Part shown: piece after piece, positions 43,401 through 58,400 of the stretch
Layout of the letters: each line of letters starts with the position of its first letter
Numbering within the stretch: the stretch's first letter is position 1
NCBI GenBank assembly: GCA_963662155.1
Contig: OY759269.1
Coordinates: forward strand, 23,242,878-23,306,877
Length of the DNA stretch: 64,000 bases
From: Lamellibrachia columna
Taxonomy: Eukaryota > Annelida > Polychaeta > Sabellida > Siboglinidae
Reading direction: 5' to 3'
The notes under the pieces: generated by a model
What the model was told of the DNA's origin: nothing
Database searches by the model: none
Seen by the model: the letters and a program-made list of their open reading frames with translations, nothing else
Made by a program: the position numbers and the translations under genes

Positions 43401-46400
43401 AACATGTTAATGTCCTGACCAATGTGGATGGGTGTGTCTGTCTCTCTGGTGGAACATGTCATTGCTTTGACCACTGTGGATGTTTATGTCTGTGCCTATG
43501 ATGGAACAGGTCAGAGCTGTGATGACTGTGGATGGGTGTTGCTGTGTCTCTGGTGCAACATGTCAATGCTCTGCCCGCTGTGGATGGGTGTGTCTGTATC
43601 TCTGTTGGAATATTTCATTGCTTTGACCATGGTGGATGGGTGTGTCTGTGTCTCTGGTGGAACATGTCAGTACTCTGTCCACTGTGGTTGGGTGTATCAA
43701 ATATGTCTGTGCTCTAAACACTGTGGATGGGTTTGAAGGTGCATCTGGTAAAACATGTCAGTGCTGTGTCCACTGTGGATGGTGTATCTGAGTCTCTGGT
43801 GCAACATGTCAGTGCTCTGACCACAGTGGATGGGTGTATAAATGTCTCTAGTGGAACCTGTCATTGCTTTGATCACTGTGGTTTGGGTGTTTCTTTATCT
43901 CTGGTGGAACAGGTCAGTGCTATGATCACTGTGGATGGGTGTGTCCATATCTCTAGTGGAACATGTCAGTGCCTTGATCACTGTGGATGAGTGTTTCTGT
44001 GTCTCTGGTGGAACATGTCATTGCTCTGATCACTGTGGATGGGTGTGTCTTTGTTTCTGGTGGAACATGTCAGTACTCTGACCACTGTGGTTGTGTGTAT
44101 CAAACATATCAATGCTTCAAACACAATGGATGGATGTGTGTGTGCCTCTGGTGCAACATGTCATTGCTGTGACCAATGTGCATGGTGTATATGTGTCTCT
44201 GGTGCAACATGACAGTGCTTTGACCACAGTGGATGGGGAAGTCTGTGTTCCTGGTGCAACATGTTAGTGCTCTTACCACTGTTGGTGGGTGTGTCTGTGT
44301 CTCTGGTGCAAAAAGTCAGTGAACTGACCACTGTGGATTGGTGTGTCTGTATTTCTGGTGGAATATGTCAGAGCTCTGACCATTTTGGATGGGTGTGTCT
44401 TTGTCTCTTGTGCAACATTTCAATGCTCTGACCACTGTGGATGGGTGTGTCTGTGTCGCTGGTGAAACATGTCAGGGCTCTGACCACTGTGGATGTGTGT
44501 TTCAAACATGTCAGTACTCCAACCACTGTGGATGGATGCGTCTAGGTCTCTGGTGCAACATGTCAATGCTCTGATCACTGTGGTTGGGTGTATCTGTATC
44601 TCTTGTGCAACATGTCAGTGCTCTGACCACAGAGGATGTGTGTGTTTGTGTCTCTGGTGCAAAATGTCAGAGCTCTGACTACTGTGGATGGGTGCATCTG
44701 TGTGTCTGTTGGAACATGTAACTGCTCTGACCACTGTGGATGTTTGTGTCTCTGCCTATAGTGGAACAGGTCAGTGATTTGATCACTGTGGATGGGTGCG
44801 TCTGTGTGTCTGTTGGAACATGGAACTGCTCTGACCACTGTGGATATTTGTGTCTCTGCCTATAGTGGAACAGGTCCGTGATTTGATCACTGTGGATGGG
44901 TGCGTCTGTGTCTCTGTTGCAACATGTCAGGGCTTAGACCACTGTAGGTGGGTTTATCTGTGTCTCTGGTGGAACCTGTCATTGCTTTGATCACTGTGGT
45001 TTGGGTTTCTTTGTCTCTGGTGGAAAAGGTCAGTGCTATGATCACTGTGGATGGGTGTGTCTAGGTCTCTGGTGCAACATGTCAGTGCTCTGACCAGAGT
45101 GGATATGTGTATCTGTGTCTCTGGTGGAACTCATCAATGCTTTAATCACTGTGGTTGGGGGTGTCTGTATTTCTGGTGCAACATATTAGTGCTCTGACCA
45201 CTTTCGGTGGTTGTTTCTCTGTCTCTGGAGCAAAATGTCAGTGTACTGACCACTGTGGTTGGGTGGTCTGTATCTCTGGTGGAATATGTCAGTGCTCTCA
45301 CCACTGTGGATTGGTTTCTGTGTCTCTTTTGCAACATGTTATTGCTCTGACAAATGTTAATGGGTGTTTCTGTGTCTCTAATGGAAAATGTCAGTGTTCT
45401 GACCACTGCAGATGTGTGTATCAAACATGTTAGTGTTCTGACCATTGTGGATGGGTGTGTCTGTGTCTGTGGTGCAACATATCAGTGCTCTGACCACTGC
45501 AGATTGGTGTATCAAATAGGTCAGAGCTCTGACCTCTGTGGATGGTTGTGTCTCTGTATCTGGTGCAACATGTCAATGCTCTGACCACTGTGGATGAGAG
45601 CATCTGTGTTTGTGGTGGAACATGTTTGTGCTCTGACCATTGTCGATGGGAGTTTCTATGTCTCTGGTGGAACGTGTAACTGTTCTGACAACTGTGGATG
45701 AGTGTATAAAACATATCAGTGCTCCGACCACTGAGGATAGGGGTGATTGTGTCTCTGGTGCAACATGTTAGTGCTCTGTCCACTGTCTATGGGTGTGTTT
45801 GTGTTTCTGGTGCAACAGGTTATAGCTCTGGCCACTGTGGATGGGTGTGTCTGTGCCTATAGTGGAACAGGTCAGTGCTGTGTCACTGTGGTTGGGTGTA
45901 TCAAACATGTCAGTGCTCGGACCACTGTGGATCATTGTGTCTGTGTCTGTGGTGCAACATGTCAGTGCTCTGACCACTGCGGATTGGTGTATCAAATATA
46001 TCAGTGATCTGTACTCAGTGGATGGGTGTGTCTGTATCTCTGGTGCAACCTGTCAATAATCTGACCGCTGTGGATGAGTGCATCTGTGTTTCAGTGTCAG
46101 TGCTTTGATCACTGTGGATGGGGGTATCTATGTCTCTGGTGCAACATGTTAGTGCTCTGACCACTGTCAATTGGTGTGTTTGTGTCTCAGGTGCAACGTG
46201 ACAGAGCTGTGACCACTGTGGATGGGTGTGTCTGTGTCACTGGTGAAACATGTCAGGGCTCTGACCACTGTGGATGTGTGTTTCAAACATGTCAGTACTC
46301 CGACCACTGTGGATGGGTGCGTCTAGGTCTCTGGTGCAACATGTCAATGCTCTGATCACTGTGGTTGAGTGTATCTGTATCTCTTGTGCAACAAGTCAGT

Positions 46401-49400
46401 GCTCTGACCACAGAGGATTTGTGTGTTTGTGTCTCTGGTGCAAAATGTCACAGAGCTCTGACTACTGTGGATGGGTGTGTCTGTGTCTCTGTTGGAACAT
46501 GTAACTGCTCTGACCACTGTGGATGTTTGTGTCTCTGCCTATAGTGGAACAGATAAGTGATTTGATCACTGTGGATGGGTGCGTCTGTGTCTCTGTTGCA
46601 ACATTTCAGGGCTTAGACCACTGTAGATGGGTTTATCTGTGTCTCTGGTGGAACCTGTCATTGCTTTGATCACTGTGTTTTGGGTTTCTTTATCTCTGGT
46701 GGAAAAGGTCAGTGCTATGATCACTGTGGATGGGTGTGTCTAGGTCTCTGGTGCAACATGTCAGTGCTCTGACCAGAGTGGATATGTGTATATGTGTCTC
46801 TGGTGGAACTCGTCAATGCTTTAATCACTGTGGATGGGTGGTGTCTGAGTTTCTGGTGCAACATATTAGTGCTCTGAACACTTTCGGTGGTTATTTCTCT
46901 GTCTCTGGTGCAAAATGTCAGTGCACTGACTACTGTGGTTGGGTGGTCTGTATCTCTGGTGGAATATGTCAGTGCTCTCACCACTGTGGATTGGTTTCTG
47001 TGTCTCTTTTGCAACATGTTATTGCTCTGACAACTGTTAATGGGTGTTTCTGTGTCTCTAATGGAAAATGTCAGTGTTCTGACCACTGCAGATGTGTGTA
47101 TCAAACATGTTAGTGTTCTGACCATTGTGGATGGGTGTGTCTGTGTCTGTGGTGCAACATATCAGTGCTCTGACCACTGCAGATTGGTGTATCAAATAGG
47201 TCAGTGCTCTGACCTCTGTGGATGGTTGTGTCTCTGTATCTGGTGCAACATGTCAATGCTCTGACCACTGTGGATGTTTATGTCTGTGCCTGTAGTGGAA
47301 TAGATCAGTGCTGTGATCACTGTGGATGGATGTGTCTGTGTCTCTGGTGGAACAGGTCAGTGCTCTGATCACTGTGGATGGGGGTGTATGTGTCTCTGGT
47401 GGAACATGTCAGTACACTGACCACCGTGGTTGGGTGTATCAAACTCTGACTCTGACTCTGACTACTGTCAATGGGTGTGTTTTTGTCTCAGGTGCAACGT
47501 GTCAGAGCTGTGACCACTGTGGTTGTGTGTATCGGTTTCTCTGGTCCAACATGTCACTGCTCTGACCACTGTAAGTGTTTGTGTCTGTGCCTGTAGTGGA
47601 ACAGATAAGTGCTGTGATCACTGTAGATGGATGTGTCTGTGTCTCTGGTGGAACAGGTCAGTGCTCTAACCACTGTGGATGGGTGTGTGTGTGCCTCTGG
47701 TGCAACAAGTCATTGCTGTTACCACTGTGGATGGAGTTTATGTGTCTCTGGTGCAACATGTCAATGCTTTGACCACAGTGGATGGGTGTATCTGTGTCTC
47801 TGGTGGAACTTGTCAGTGCTTTAATCACTGTGGTTGGGGGTGTCTGTGTTTTTGGTGCTATATATTAGTGCTCTTACCACTGTTGGTGGGTGTGTCTGTG
47901 TCTCTGGTGCAAAATGTCAGTGCACTGACCACTGTGGATGGGTGTGTCTGTATCTCTGGTGGAATATGTCAGCGCTCTGATCAATGTGGATAGGTGTGTC
48001 TATGTTTCTGGTTGAACATGTCAGTATTCTGACCACGGTGGTTGGGTGTATCAAACATATCAGTGCTCTAACCACTGTGGATGGGTGTATCTGTGTCTCT
48101 GTTGGAACACGTCAGTGCTCTGGTCACTGTGGATGGGTGGGTCTGTGTCTCAGGTGCAACATATCAGTGCTGTGACCACTGCATATTGGTGTATTAAATA
48201 CGTCAGTGCTCTAACCTCTGTGATCACAGCACTTGCTGTGTCCACTGTGGATGGTGTATCTGAGTCTCTGGTGCAACATGTCAGTGCTCTGACCACAGTG
48301 GATGGGTGTATAAATGTCTCTAGTGGAACCTGTCATTGCTTTGATCACTGTGGTTTGGGTGTTTCTTTATCTCTGGTGGAACAGGTCAGTGCTATGATCA
48401 CTGTGGATGGGTGTGTCCATATCTCTAGTGGAACATGTCAGTGCCTTGATCACTGTGGATGAGTGTTTCTGTGTCTCTGGTGGAACATGTCATTGCTCTG
48501 ATCACTGTGGATGGGTGTGTCTTTGTTTCTGGTGGAACATGTCAGTACTCTGACCACTGTGGTTGTGTGTATCAAACATATCAATGCTTCAAACACAATG
48601 GATGGATGTGTGTGTGCCTCTGGTGCAACATGTCATTGCTGTGACCAATGTGCATGGTGTATATGTGTCTCTGGTGCAACATGACAGTGCTTTGACCACA
48701 GTGGATGGGGGAGTCTGTGTTCCTGGTGCAACATGTTAGTGCTCTTACCACTGTTGGTGGGTGTGTCTGTGTCTCTGGTGCAAAAAGTCAGTGAACTGAC
48801 CACTGTGGATTGGTGTGTCTGTATTTCTGGTGGAATATGTCAGAGCTCTGACCATTTTGGATGGGTGTGTCTTTGTCTCTTGTGCAACATTTCAATGCTC
48901 TGACCACTGTGGATGGGTGTGTCTGTGTCGCTGGTGAAACATGTCATGGCTCTGACCACTGTGGATGTGTGTTTCAAACATGTCAGTACTCCGACCACTG
49001 TGGATGGGTGCATCTAGGTCTCTGGTGCAACATGTCAATGCTCTGATCACTGTGGTTGGGTGTATCTGTATCTCTTGTGCAACATGTCAGTGCTCTGACC
49101 ACAGAGGATGTGTGTGTTTGTGTCTCTGGTGCAAAATGTCAGAGCTCTGACTACTGTGGATGGGTGCATCTGTGTGTCTGTTGGAACATGTAACTGCTCT
49201 GACCACTGTGGATGTTTGTATCTCTGCCTATAGTGGAACAGGTCCGTGATTTGATCACTGTGGATGGGTGCGTCTGTGTGTCTGTTGGAACATGGAACTG
49301 CTCTGACCACTGTGGATATTTGTGTCTCTGCCTATAGTGGAACAGGTCCGTGATTTGATCACTGTGGATGGGTGCGTCTGTGTCTCTGTTGCAACATGTC

Positions 49401-52400
49401 AGGGCTTAGACCACTGTAGGTGGGTTTATCTGTGTCTCTGGTGGAACCTGTCATTGCTTTGATCACTGTGGTTTGGGTTTCTTTATCTCTGGTGGAAAAG
49501 GTCAGTGCTATGATCACTGTGGATGGGTGTGTCTAGGTCTCTGGTGCAACATGTCAGTGCTCTGACCAGAGTGGATATGTGTATCTGTGTCTCTGGTGGA
49601 ACTCATCAATGCTTTAATCACTGTGGTTGGTGGGTGTCTGTGTTTCTGGTGCAACATATTAGTGCTCTGACCACTTTCGGTGGTTGTTTCTCTGTCTCTG
49701 GAGCAAAATGTCAGTGCACTGACCACTGTGGTTGGGTGGTCTGTATCTCTGGTGGAATATGTCAGTGCTCTCACCACTGTGGATTGGTTTCTGTGTCTCT
49801 TTTGCAACATGTTATTGCTCTGACAAATGTTAATGGGTGTTTCTGTGTCTCTAATGGAAAATGTCAGTGTTCTGACCATTGCAGATGTGTGTATCAAACA
49901 TGTTAGTGTTCTGACCATTGTGGATGGGTGTGTCTGTGTCTGTGGTGCAACATATCAGTGCTCTGACCACTGCAGATTGGTGTATCAAATAGGTCAGAGC
50001 TCTGACCTCTGTGGATGGTTGTGTCTCTGTATCTGGTGCAACATGTCAATGCTCTGACCACTGTGGATGAGAGCATCTGTGTTTGTGGTGGAACATGTTT
50101 GTGCTCTGACCATTGTCGATTGTAGTTTCTATGTCTCTGGTGGAACGTGTAACTGTTCTGACCTCTGTGGATGAGTGTATAAAACATATCAGTGCTCCGA
50201 CCACTGAGGATAGGGGTGATTGTGTCTCTGGTGCAACATGTTAGTGCTCTGTCCACTGTCTATGGGTGTGTTTGTGTTTCTGGTGCAACAGGTTATAGCT
50301 CTGGCCACTGTGGATGGGTGTGTCTGTGCCTATAGTGGAACAGGTCAGTGCTGTGTCACTGTGGTTGGGTGTATCAAACATGTCAGTGCTCGGACCACTG
50401 TGGATCGTTGTGTCTGTGTCTGTGGTGCAACATGTCAGTGCTCTGACCACTGCGGATTGGTGTATCAAATATATCAGTGATCTGTACTCAGTGGATGGGT
50501 GTGTCTGTATCTCTGGTGCAACCTGTCAATAATCTGACTGCTGTGGATGAGTGCATCTGTGTTTCAGTGTCAGTGCTTTGATCACTGTGGATGGGGGTAT
50601 CTATGTCTCTGGTGCAACATGTTAGTGCTCTGACCACTGTCAATTGGTGTGTTTGTGTATCAGGTGCAACGTGACAGAGCTGTGAACACTGTGGATGGGT
50701 GTGTCTGTGTCACTGGTGAAACATGTCAGGGCTCTGCCCACTGTGGATGTGTGTTTCAAACATGTCAGTACTCCGACCACTGTGGATGGGTGCGTCTAGG
50801 TCTCTGGTGCAACATGTCAATGCTCTGATCACTGTGGTTGAGTGTATCTGTATCTCTTGTGCAACAAGTCAGTGCTCTGACCACAGAGGATTTGTGTGTT
50901 TGTGTCTCTGGTGCAAAATGTCAGAGCTCTGACTACTGTGGATGGGTGTGTCTGTGTCTCTGTTGGAACATGTAACTGCTCTGACCACTGTGGATGTTTG
51001 TGTCTCTGCCTATAGTGGAACAGATCAGTGATTTGATCACTGTGGATGGGTGCGTCTGTGTCTCTGTTGCAACATGTCAGGGCTTAGACCACTGTAGATG
51101 GGTTTATCTGTGTCTCTGGTGGAACCTGTCATTGCTTTGATCACTGTGTTTTGGGTTTCTTTATCTCTGGTGGAAAAGGTCAGTGCTATGATCACTGTGG
51201 ATGGGTGTGTCTAGGTCTCTGGTGCAACATGTCAGTGCTCTGACCAGAGTGGATATGTGTATCTGTGTCTCTGGTGGAACTCGTCAATGCTTTAATCACT
51301 GTGGATGGGGGGTGTCTGAGTTTCTGGTGCAACATATTAGTGCTCTGAACACTTTCGGTGGTTGTTTCTCTGTCTCTGGTGCAAAATGTCAGTGCACTGA
51401 CTACTGTGGTTGGGTGGTCTGTATCTCTGGTGGAATATGTCAGTGCTCTCACCACTGTGGATTGGTTTCTGTGTCTCTTTTGCAACATGTTATTGCTCTG
51501 ACAACTGTTAATGGGTGTTTCTGTGTCTCTAATGGAAAATGTCAGTGTTCTGACCACTGCAGATGTGTGTATCAAACATGTTAGTGTTCTGACCATTGTG
51601 GATGGGTGTGTCTGTGTCTGTGGTGCAACATATCAGTGCTCTGACCACTGCAGATTGGTGTATCAAATAGGTCAGTGCTCTGACCTCTGTGGATGGTTGT
51701 GTCTCTGTATCTGGTGCAACATGTCAATGCTCTGACCACTGTGGATGTTTGTGTCTGTGCCTGTAGTGGAATAGATCAGTGCTGTGATCACTGTGGATGG
51801 ATGTGTCTGTGTCTCTGGTGGAACAGGTCAGTGCTCTGATCACTGTGGATGGGGGTGTATGTGTCTCTGGTGGAACATGTCAGTACACTGACCACCGTGG
51901 TTGGGTGTATCAAACTCTGACTCTGACTCTGACTACTGTCAATGGGTGTGTTTTTGTCTCAGGTGCAAAGTGTCAGAGCTGTGACCACTGTGGTTGTGTG
52001 TATCGGTTTCTCTGGTCCAACATGTCACTGCTCTGACCACTGTAAGTGTTTGTGTCTGTGCCTGTAGTGGAACAGATAAGTGCTGTGATCACTGTAGATG
52101 GATGTGTCTGTGTCTCTGGTGGAACAAGTCAGTGCTCTAACCACTGTGGATGGGTGTGTGTGTGCCTCTGGTGCAACAAGTCATTGCTGTTACCACTGTG
52201 GATGGTGTTTATGTGTCTCTGGTGCAACATGTCAATGCTTTGACCACAGTGGATGGGTGTATCTGTGTCTCTGGTGGAACTTGTCAGTGCTTTAATCACT
52301 GTGGTTGGGGGTGTCTGTGTTTTTGGTGCTATATATTAGTGCTCTTACCACTGTTGGTGGGTGTGTCTGTGTCTCTGGTGCAAAATGTCAGTGCACTGAC

Positions 52401-55400
52401 CACTGTGGATGGGTGTGTCTGTATCTCTGGTGGAATATGTCAGCGCTCTGATCAATGTGGATAGGTGTGTCTATGTTTCTGGTTGAACATGTCAGTATTC
52501 TGACCACGGTGGTTGGGTGTATCAAACATATCAGTGCTCTAACCACTGTGGATGGGTGTATCTGTGTCTCTGTTGGAACACGTCAGTGCTCTGGTCACTG
52601 TGGATGGGTGGGTCTGTGTCTCAGGTGCAACATATCAGTGCTGTGACCACTACATATTGGTGTATTAAATACGTCAGTGCTCTAACCTCTGTGGATGGGT
52701 GCATATGTGTCTCTGTTGTAACATGGCAGTGCTTTCATCACTGTGGATGGGTGTGTCTGTATCACTGGTGTAACATTTCAGTGTTCTAACAACTGTGGAT
52801 GTGTGTCAAACATGTCAGGGCTCTGACCACTGTGGATTGGTGTGTCTGTGTCTTTAGTGGAACATGTCAGTGCTATGATCAATGTGGATGGGTGTGTCTG
52901 TGTTTGTGGTGCAACATGTCAGTGGTCTGACCACTGCGGATTGGTGTATAAAATATGTTAGTGCTCTGACCTCTGTAGATGGGTGTGTCTGTGTTTCTAG
53001 TGCAACATATCAATGCTCTGAGCACTGTGGATGAGTGCATCTGTGTTTCTGGTGCAACGTTTTGATCACAGTGGATGGGGGTGTCTGTGTCTCTGGTGCA
53101 AAATGTTAATGCTCTGACCACTGTCGATGGGTGTGTTTTTTCTCTGGTGCAACATGTCAGAGCTCGAACCACTGTGGATGGGTATGTCTGTGTCTCTGGT
53201 GGAACATGTCACGGCTCTGACCACTGTGAATGTTTATGTTTGTGCCTATTGTGTAAACGGTCAGTGCTGTGATCAATGTGGATGGGTGTGTCTGTGTCTC
53301 TTGTGCAACATATCAATGCTCTGACCACTGTGGATTGGTGTATAAAACATATCAATGCTCCGACCATTCTGGATAGGGGTGTCTGTGTCTCTGCTGGAAC
53401 ATGTCAGTACTCTGACAACTGTGGTTGGGTGTATCAAACATGTCAGTGCTCTAACCACTGTGGATGGGGGTGTCTGTGTCTTTGTTGGAACATGTCAGTG
53501 CTCTGATCACTGTGGATGATTTTGTCTGTGTCTCTGGAGGAATATGTCAGTGCTCTGACCACTGCGGATAGGTTTATCAAACATGTTAATGTCCTGACCA
53601 ATGTGGATGGGTGTGTCTGTCTCTCTGGTGGAACATGTCATTGCTTTGACCACTATGGATGTTTATGTCTGTGCCTATGATGGAACAAGTCAGAGCTGTG
53701 ATGACTGTGGATGGGTGTTGCTGTGTCTCTGGTGCAACATGTCAATGCTCTGCCCGCTGTGGATGGGTGTGTCTGTATCTCTGTTGGAATATGTCATTGC
53801 TTTGACCATGGTGGATGGGTGTGTCTGTGTCTCTGGTGGAACATGTCAGTACTCTGTCCACTGTGGTTGGGTGTATCAAATATGTCTGTGCTCTAAACAC
53901 TGTGGATGGGTTTGAAGGTGCATCTGGTGAAACATTTCAGTGCTGTGTCCACTGTGGATGGTGTATCTGAGTCTCTGGTGCAACATGTCAATGCTCTGAC
54001 CACAGTGGATGGGTGTATAAATGTCTCTAGTGGAACCTGTCATTGCTTTGATCACTGTGGTTTGGGTGTTTCTTTATCTCTGGTGGAACAGGTCAGTGCT
54101 ATGATCACTGTGGATGGGTGTGTCCATATCTCTAGTGGAACATGTCAGTGCCTTGATCACTGTGGATGAGTGTTTCTGTGTCTCTGGTGGAACATGTCAT
54201 TGCTCTGATCACTGTGGATGGGTGTGTCTTTGTTTCTGGTGGAACATGTCAGTACTATGACCAATGTGGTTGTGTGTATCAAACATATCAATGCTTCAAA
54301 CACAATGGATGGATGTGTGTGTGCCTCTGGTGCACATGTCATTGCTGTGACCAATGTGCATGGTGTATATGTGTCTCTGGTGCAACATGACAGTGCTTTG
54401 ACCACAGTGGATGGGGGAGTCTGTGTTCCTGGTGCAACATGTTAGTGCTCTTACCACTGTTGGTGGGTGTGTCTGTGTCTCTGGTGCAAAAAGTCAGTGA
54501 ACTGACCACTGTGGATTGGTGTGTCTGTATTTCTGGTGGAATATGTCAGAGCTCTGACCATTTTGGATGGGTGTGTCTTTGTCTCTTGTGCAACATTTCA
54601 ATGCTTTGACTACTGTGGATGGGTGTGTCTGTGTCGCTGGTGAAACATGTCAGGGCTCTGACCACTGTGGATGTGTGTTTCAAACATGTCAGTACTCCGA
54701 CCACTGTGGATGGGTGCGTCTAGGTCTCTGGTGCAACATGTCAATGCTCTGATCACTGTGGTTGGGTGTATCTGTATCTCTTGTGCAACATGTCAGTGCT
54801 CTGACCACAGAGGATGTGTGTGTTTGTGTCTCTGGTGCAAAATGTCAGAGCTCTGACTACTGTGGATGGGTGTGTCTGTGTGTCTGTTGGAACATGTAAC
54901 TGCTCTGACCACTGTGGATGTTTGTATCTCTGCCTATAGTGGAACAGATCAGTGATTTGATCACTGTGGATGGGTGCGTCTGTGTCTCTGTTGCAACATG
55001 TCAGGGCTTAGACCACTGTAGATGGGTTTATCTGTGTCTCTGGTGGAACCTGTCATTGCTTTGATCACTGGGTTTGGGTTTCTTTATCTCTGGTGGAAAA
55101 GGTCAGTGCTATGATCACTGTGGATGGGTGTGTCTAGGTCTCTGGTGCAACATGTCAGTGCTCTGACCAGAGTGGATATGTGTATCTGTGTCTCTGGTGG
55201 AACTTGTCAATGCTTTAATCACTGTGGATGGGGGGTGTCTGAGTTTCTGGTGCAACATATTAGTGCTCTGAACACTTTCGGTGGTTGTTTCTCTGTCTCT
55301 GGTGCAAAATGTCAGTGCACTGACCACTGTGGTTGGGTGGTCTGTATCTCTGGTGGAATATGTCAGTGCTCTCACCACTGTGGATTGGTTTCTGAGTCTC

Positions 55401-58400
55401 TTTTGCAACATGTTATTGCTCTGACAACTGTTAATGGGTGTTTCTGTGTCTGTAATGGAAAATGTCAGTGTTCTGACCACTGCAGATGTGTGTATCAAAC
55501 ATGTTAGTGTTCTGACCATTGTGGATGGGTGTGTCTGTGTCTGTGGTGCAACATATCTGTGCTCTGACCACTGCAGATTGGTGTATCAAATAGGTCAGTG
55601 CTCTGACCTCTGTGGATGGTTGTGTCTCTGTATCTGGTGCAACATATCAATGCTCTGACTGCTGTGGATGAGAGCATCTGTGTTTGTGGTGCAACATGTT
55701 TGTGCTCTGACCATTGTCGATGGGTGTTTCTATGTCTCTGGTGGAACGTGTAACTGTTCTGACCACTGTGGATGAGTGTATAAAACATGTCAGTGATCTG
55801 ACCACTGAGGATAGGGGTGATTGTGTCTCTGGTGCAACATGTTAGTGCTCTGTCCACTGTCTATGGGTGTGTTTGTGTTTCTGGTGCAACAGGTTATAGC
55901 TCTGACCACTGTGGATGGGTGTGTCTGTGCCTATAGTGGAAGAGGTCAGTGCTGTGATCACTGTTGTGGGGTGTATCAAACATGTCAGTGCTCGGACCAC
56001 TGTGGATCATTGTGTCTGTGTCTGTGGTGCAACATATCAGTGCTCTGACCACTGTGGATTGGTGTATCAAATATATCAGTGATCTGTACTCAGTGGATGG
56101 GTATCTCTGGTGCAACGTGTCAATAATCTGACTGCTGTGGATGAGTGCATCTGTGTTTCAGTGTCAGTGTTTGATCACTGTGGATGGGGGTATCTGTGTC
56201 TCTGGTGCAACATGTTAGTGCTCTGACCACTGTCAATTGGTGTGTTTGTGTCTGAGGTGCAACGTTACAGAGCTGTGACCACTGTGGATGGGTGTGTCGG
56301 TTTCTCTGGTCCAACATGTCACTGCTCTGACCACTGTGGATGTTTGTGTCTGTTCCTATAGTGGAACAGATCATTGCTGTGATCACTTTGGATGGGTGTA
56401 TCTGTGTCTCTGGTGGAACATGTCAGTGCTTTGATCACTGTTGATGGGTGTGTATGTGTCTCTGGTGGAACATATCAGTACACTGACCACTGTGGTTGGG
56501 TGTATCAAACAAGTCAGTGCTCTAACCACTGTTGTTGGGTGTGTATTTGCCTCTGGTGCAACATGTCATTGCTGTGACCGCTGTGGATGGTGTATATGTG
56601 TCTCTGGTGCAATATGTCAGTGCTTTGATCACAGTGGATGTTTGTATATGTGTCTATGGTGGAAATTGTCAGTGCTTTAGTCACTGTGGTTGGGGGTGTC
56701 TGTGTTTCTGGTGCTACATGTTAGATCTCTTACCACTGTTGGTGGGTGTGTCTGTGTCTCTGGTGCAAAATGTCAGTGCACTGACCACTGTGGATGGGTG
56801 TGTCTGTGTCTCTGTTGGAACATATCAGTGCTGTTGCCACTGCATATTGGTGTATTAAATACGTCAGTGCTCTGACCTCTGTGGATGGGTGCATATGTGT
56901 CTCTGTTGGAACATGGCAGTGCTTTCATCACTGTGGATGGGTGTGGCTGTATCACTGGTGTAACATGTAAGTTTTCTGACAAATGTGGATGTGTGTCAAA
57001 TATGTCATTGCTCTGACCACTGCGGATTGGAGTGTCTGTGACTCTAGTGGAACATGTCAGTGTTCTGACCACTGTGGATGGGTGTGTCTGTGTCTGTATT
57101 GGAAAATGTCAGTGTTCTGACCACTGCATGCATATGTGTGTATCAAACATGTTAGTGCTCTGACCATTGTGGATGGGTGTGTCTGTGTCTGTGGTGCAAA
57201 ATATCAGTGCTCTGACCACTGCAGATTGGTGTATCAAATAGTTAAGTGCTCTGACCTGGAGCAAAATGTTAATGTTCTGACCACTGTCGATGGGTGTGTT
57301 TTCTCTCTGGTGCAACATGTCAATGCTCCGACCACTGTGGATGGGTGTGTCTGTTTCTCTGGTGGAACATGTCACTGCTCTGACCACTGCGAATGTTTAT
57401 GTATGTGCCTATGGTGGAACAGCTCAGTGCTGTGATCAATGTGGATAGGTGTGTCTGTGTCTCTTGTGCAACATGTCAGTGCTCTGACCACTGTGGATTG
57501 GTGTATAAAACATGTCGTTGCTCCGACTACTCTGGATAGGGGTGTCTGTGTCTCTGCTGGAACATGTCAGTACTCTGACCACAGTGGTTGGGTGTATCAA
57601 ACATGTCAGTGCTCTAAACACTGTGGATGGGTGTTTCTGTGTCTCTGTTGGAACATGTCAGTGCTCTCACCACTGTGGACGATTGTGTCTATGTCTCAGG
57701 TGGAATATGTCAGTGCTCTGACCACTGCGGATGGGTTATCAAACATGTTAATGTCCTAACCAATGTGGACGGGTGTGTCTATGTCTCTGGTGCAACATGT
57801 CAGTGCTGTGATCACTGTGGATGGATGTATCTGTGTCTCTGGTGCAACATGTCAGTGCTGTGATCACTGTGGATGGATGTATCTGTGTCTCTGGTGTATC
57901 ATTTCAGTGCTCTGACCGCTGCAAATTGGTGTCTGTGACTCTTGTGCAAAATGATAGTGTTGGTGGGTGTGTTAGTGTCTCTGGCCTCTACTGTATTACT
58001 GTTGGAATGTGTCAGTGCTCTGTTTCTCTGGAGCAACATATACGTGCTGTGGATAGGTGTGTCTGTGTCTCTGGTGAAACATGTCATTGCTTTGACCACT
58101 GTGGATGTTTATGTCTGTGCCTAATGTGGAACAGGTCATAGCTGTGATCACTGTGGATGGGTGAGTCTGTGTCTCTGGTGGAACATGTCAGTACACTGTG
58201 GTTGAGTGTATCAAACATGTCTGTGCTCTAAACACTGTGGATAGGTGTGTCTGTGTCTCTGGTGCAACATGGCTGTGCTTTGATCACTGTCAATGGGTGT
58301 ATATGTTGCTCTGTTGCAACATGTCAGTGATCTGATCACTGTGGATGATTGTGTATGTGACTCTTGTAGAATATATCAGTGCTCTGACCACTGCGGATGG

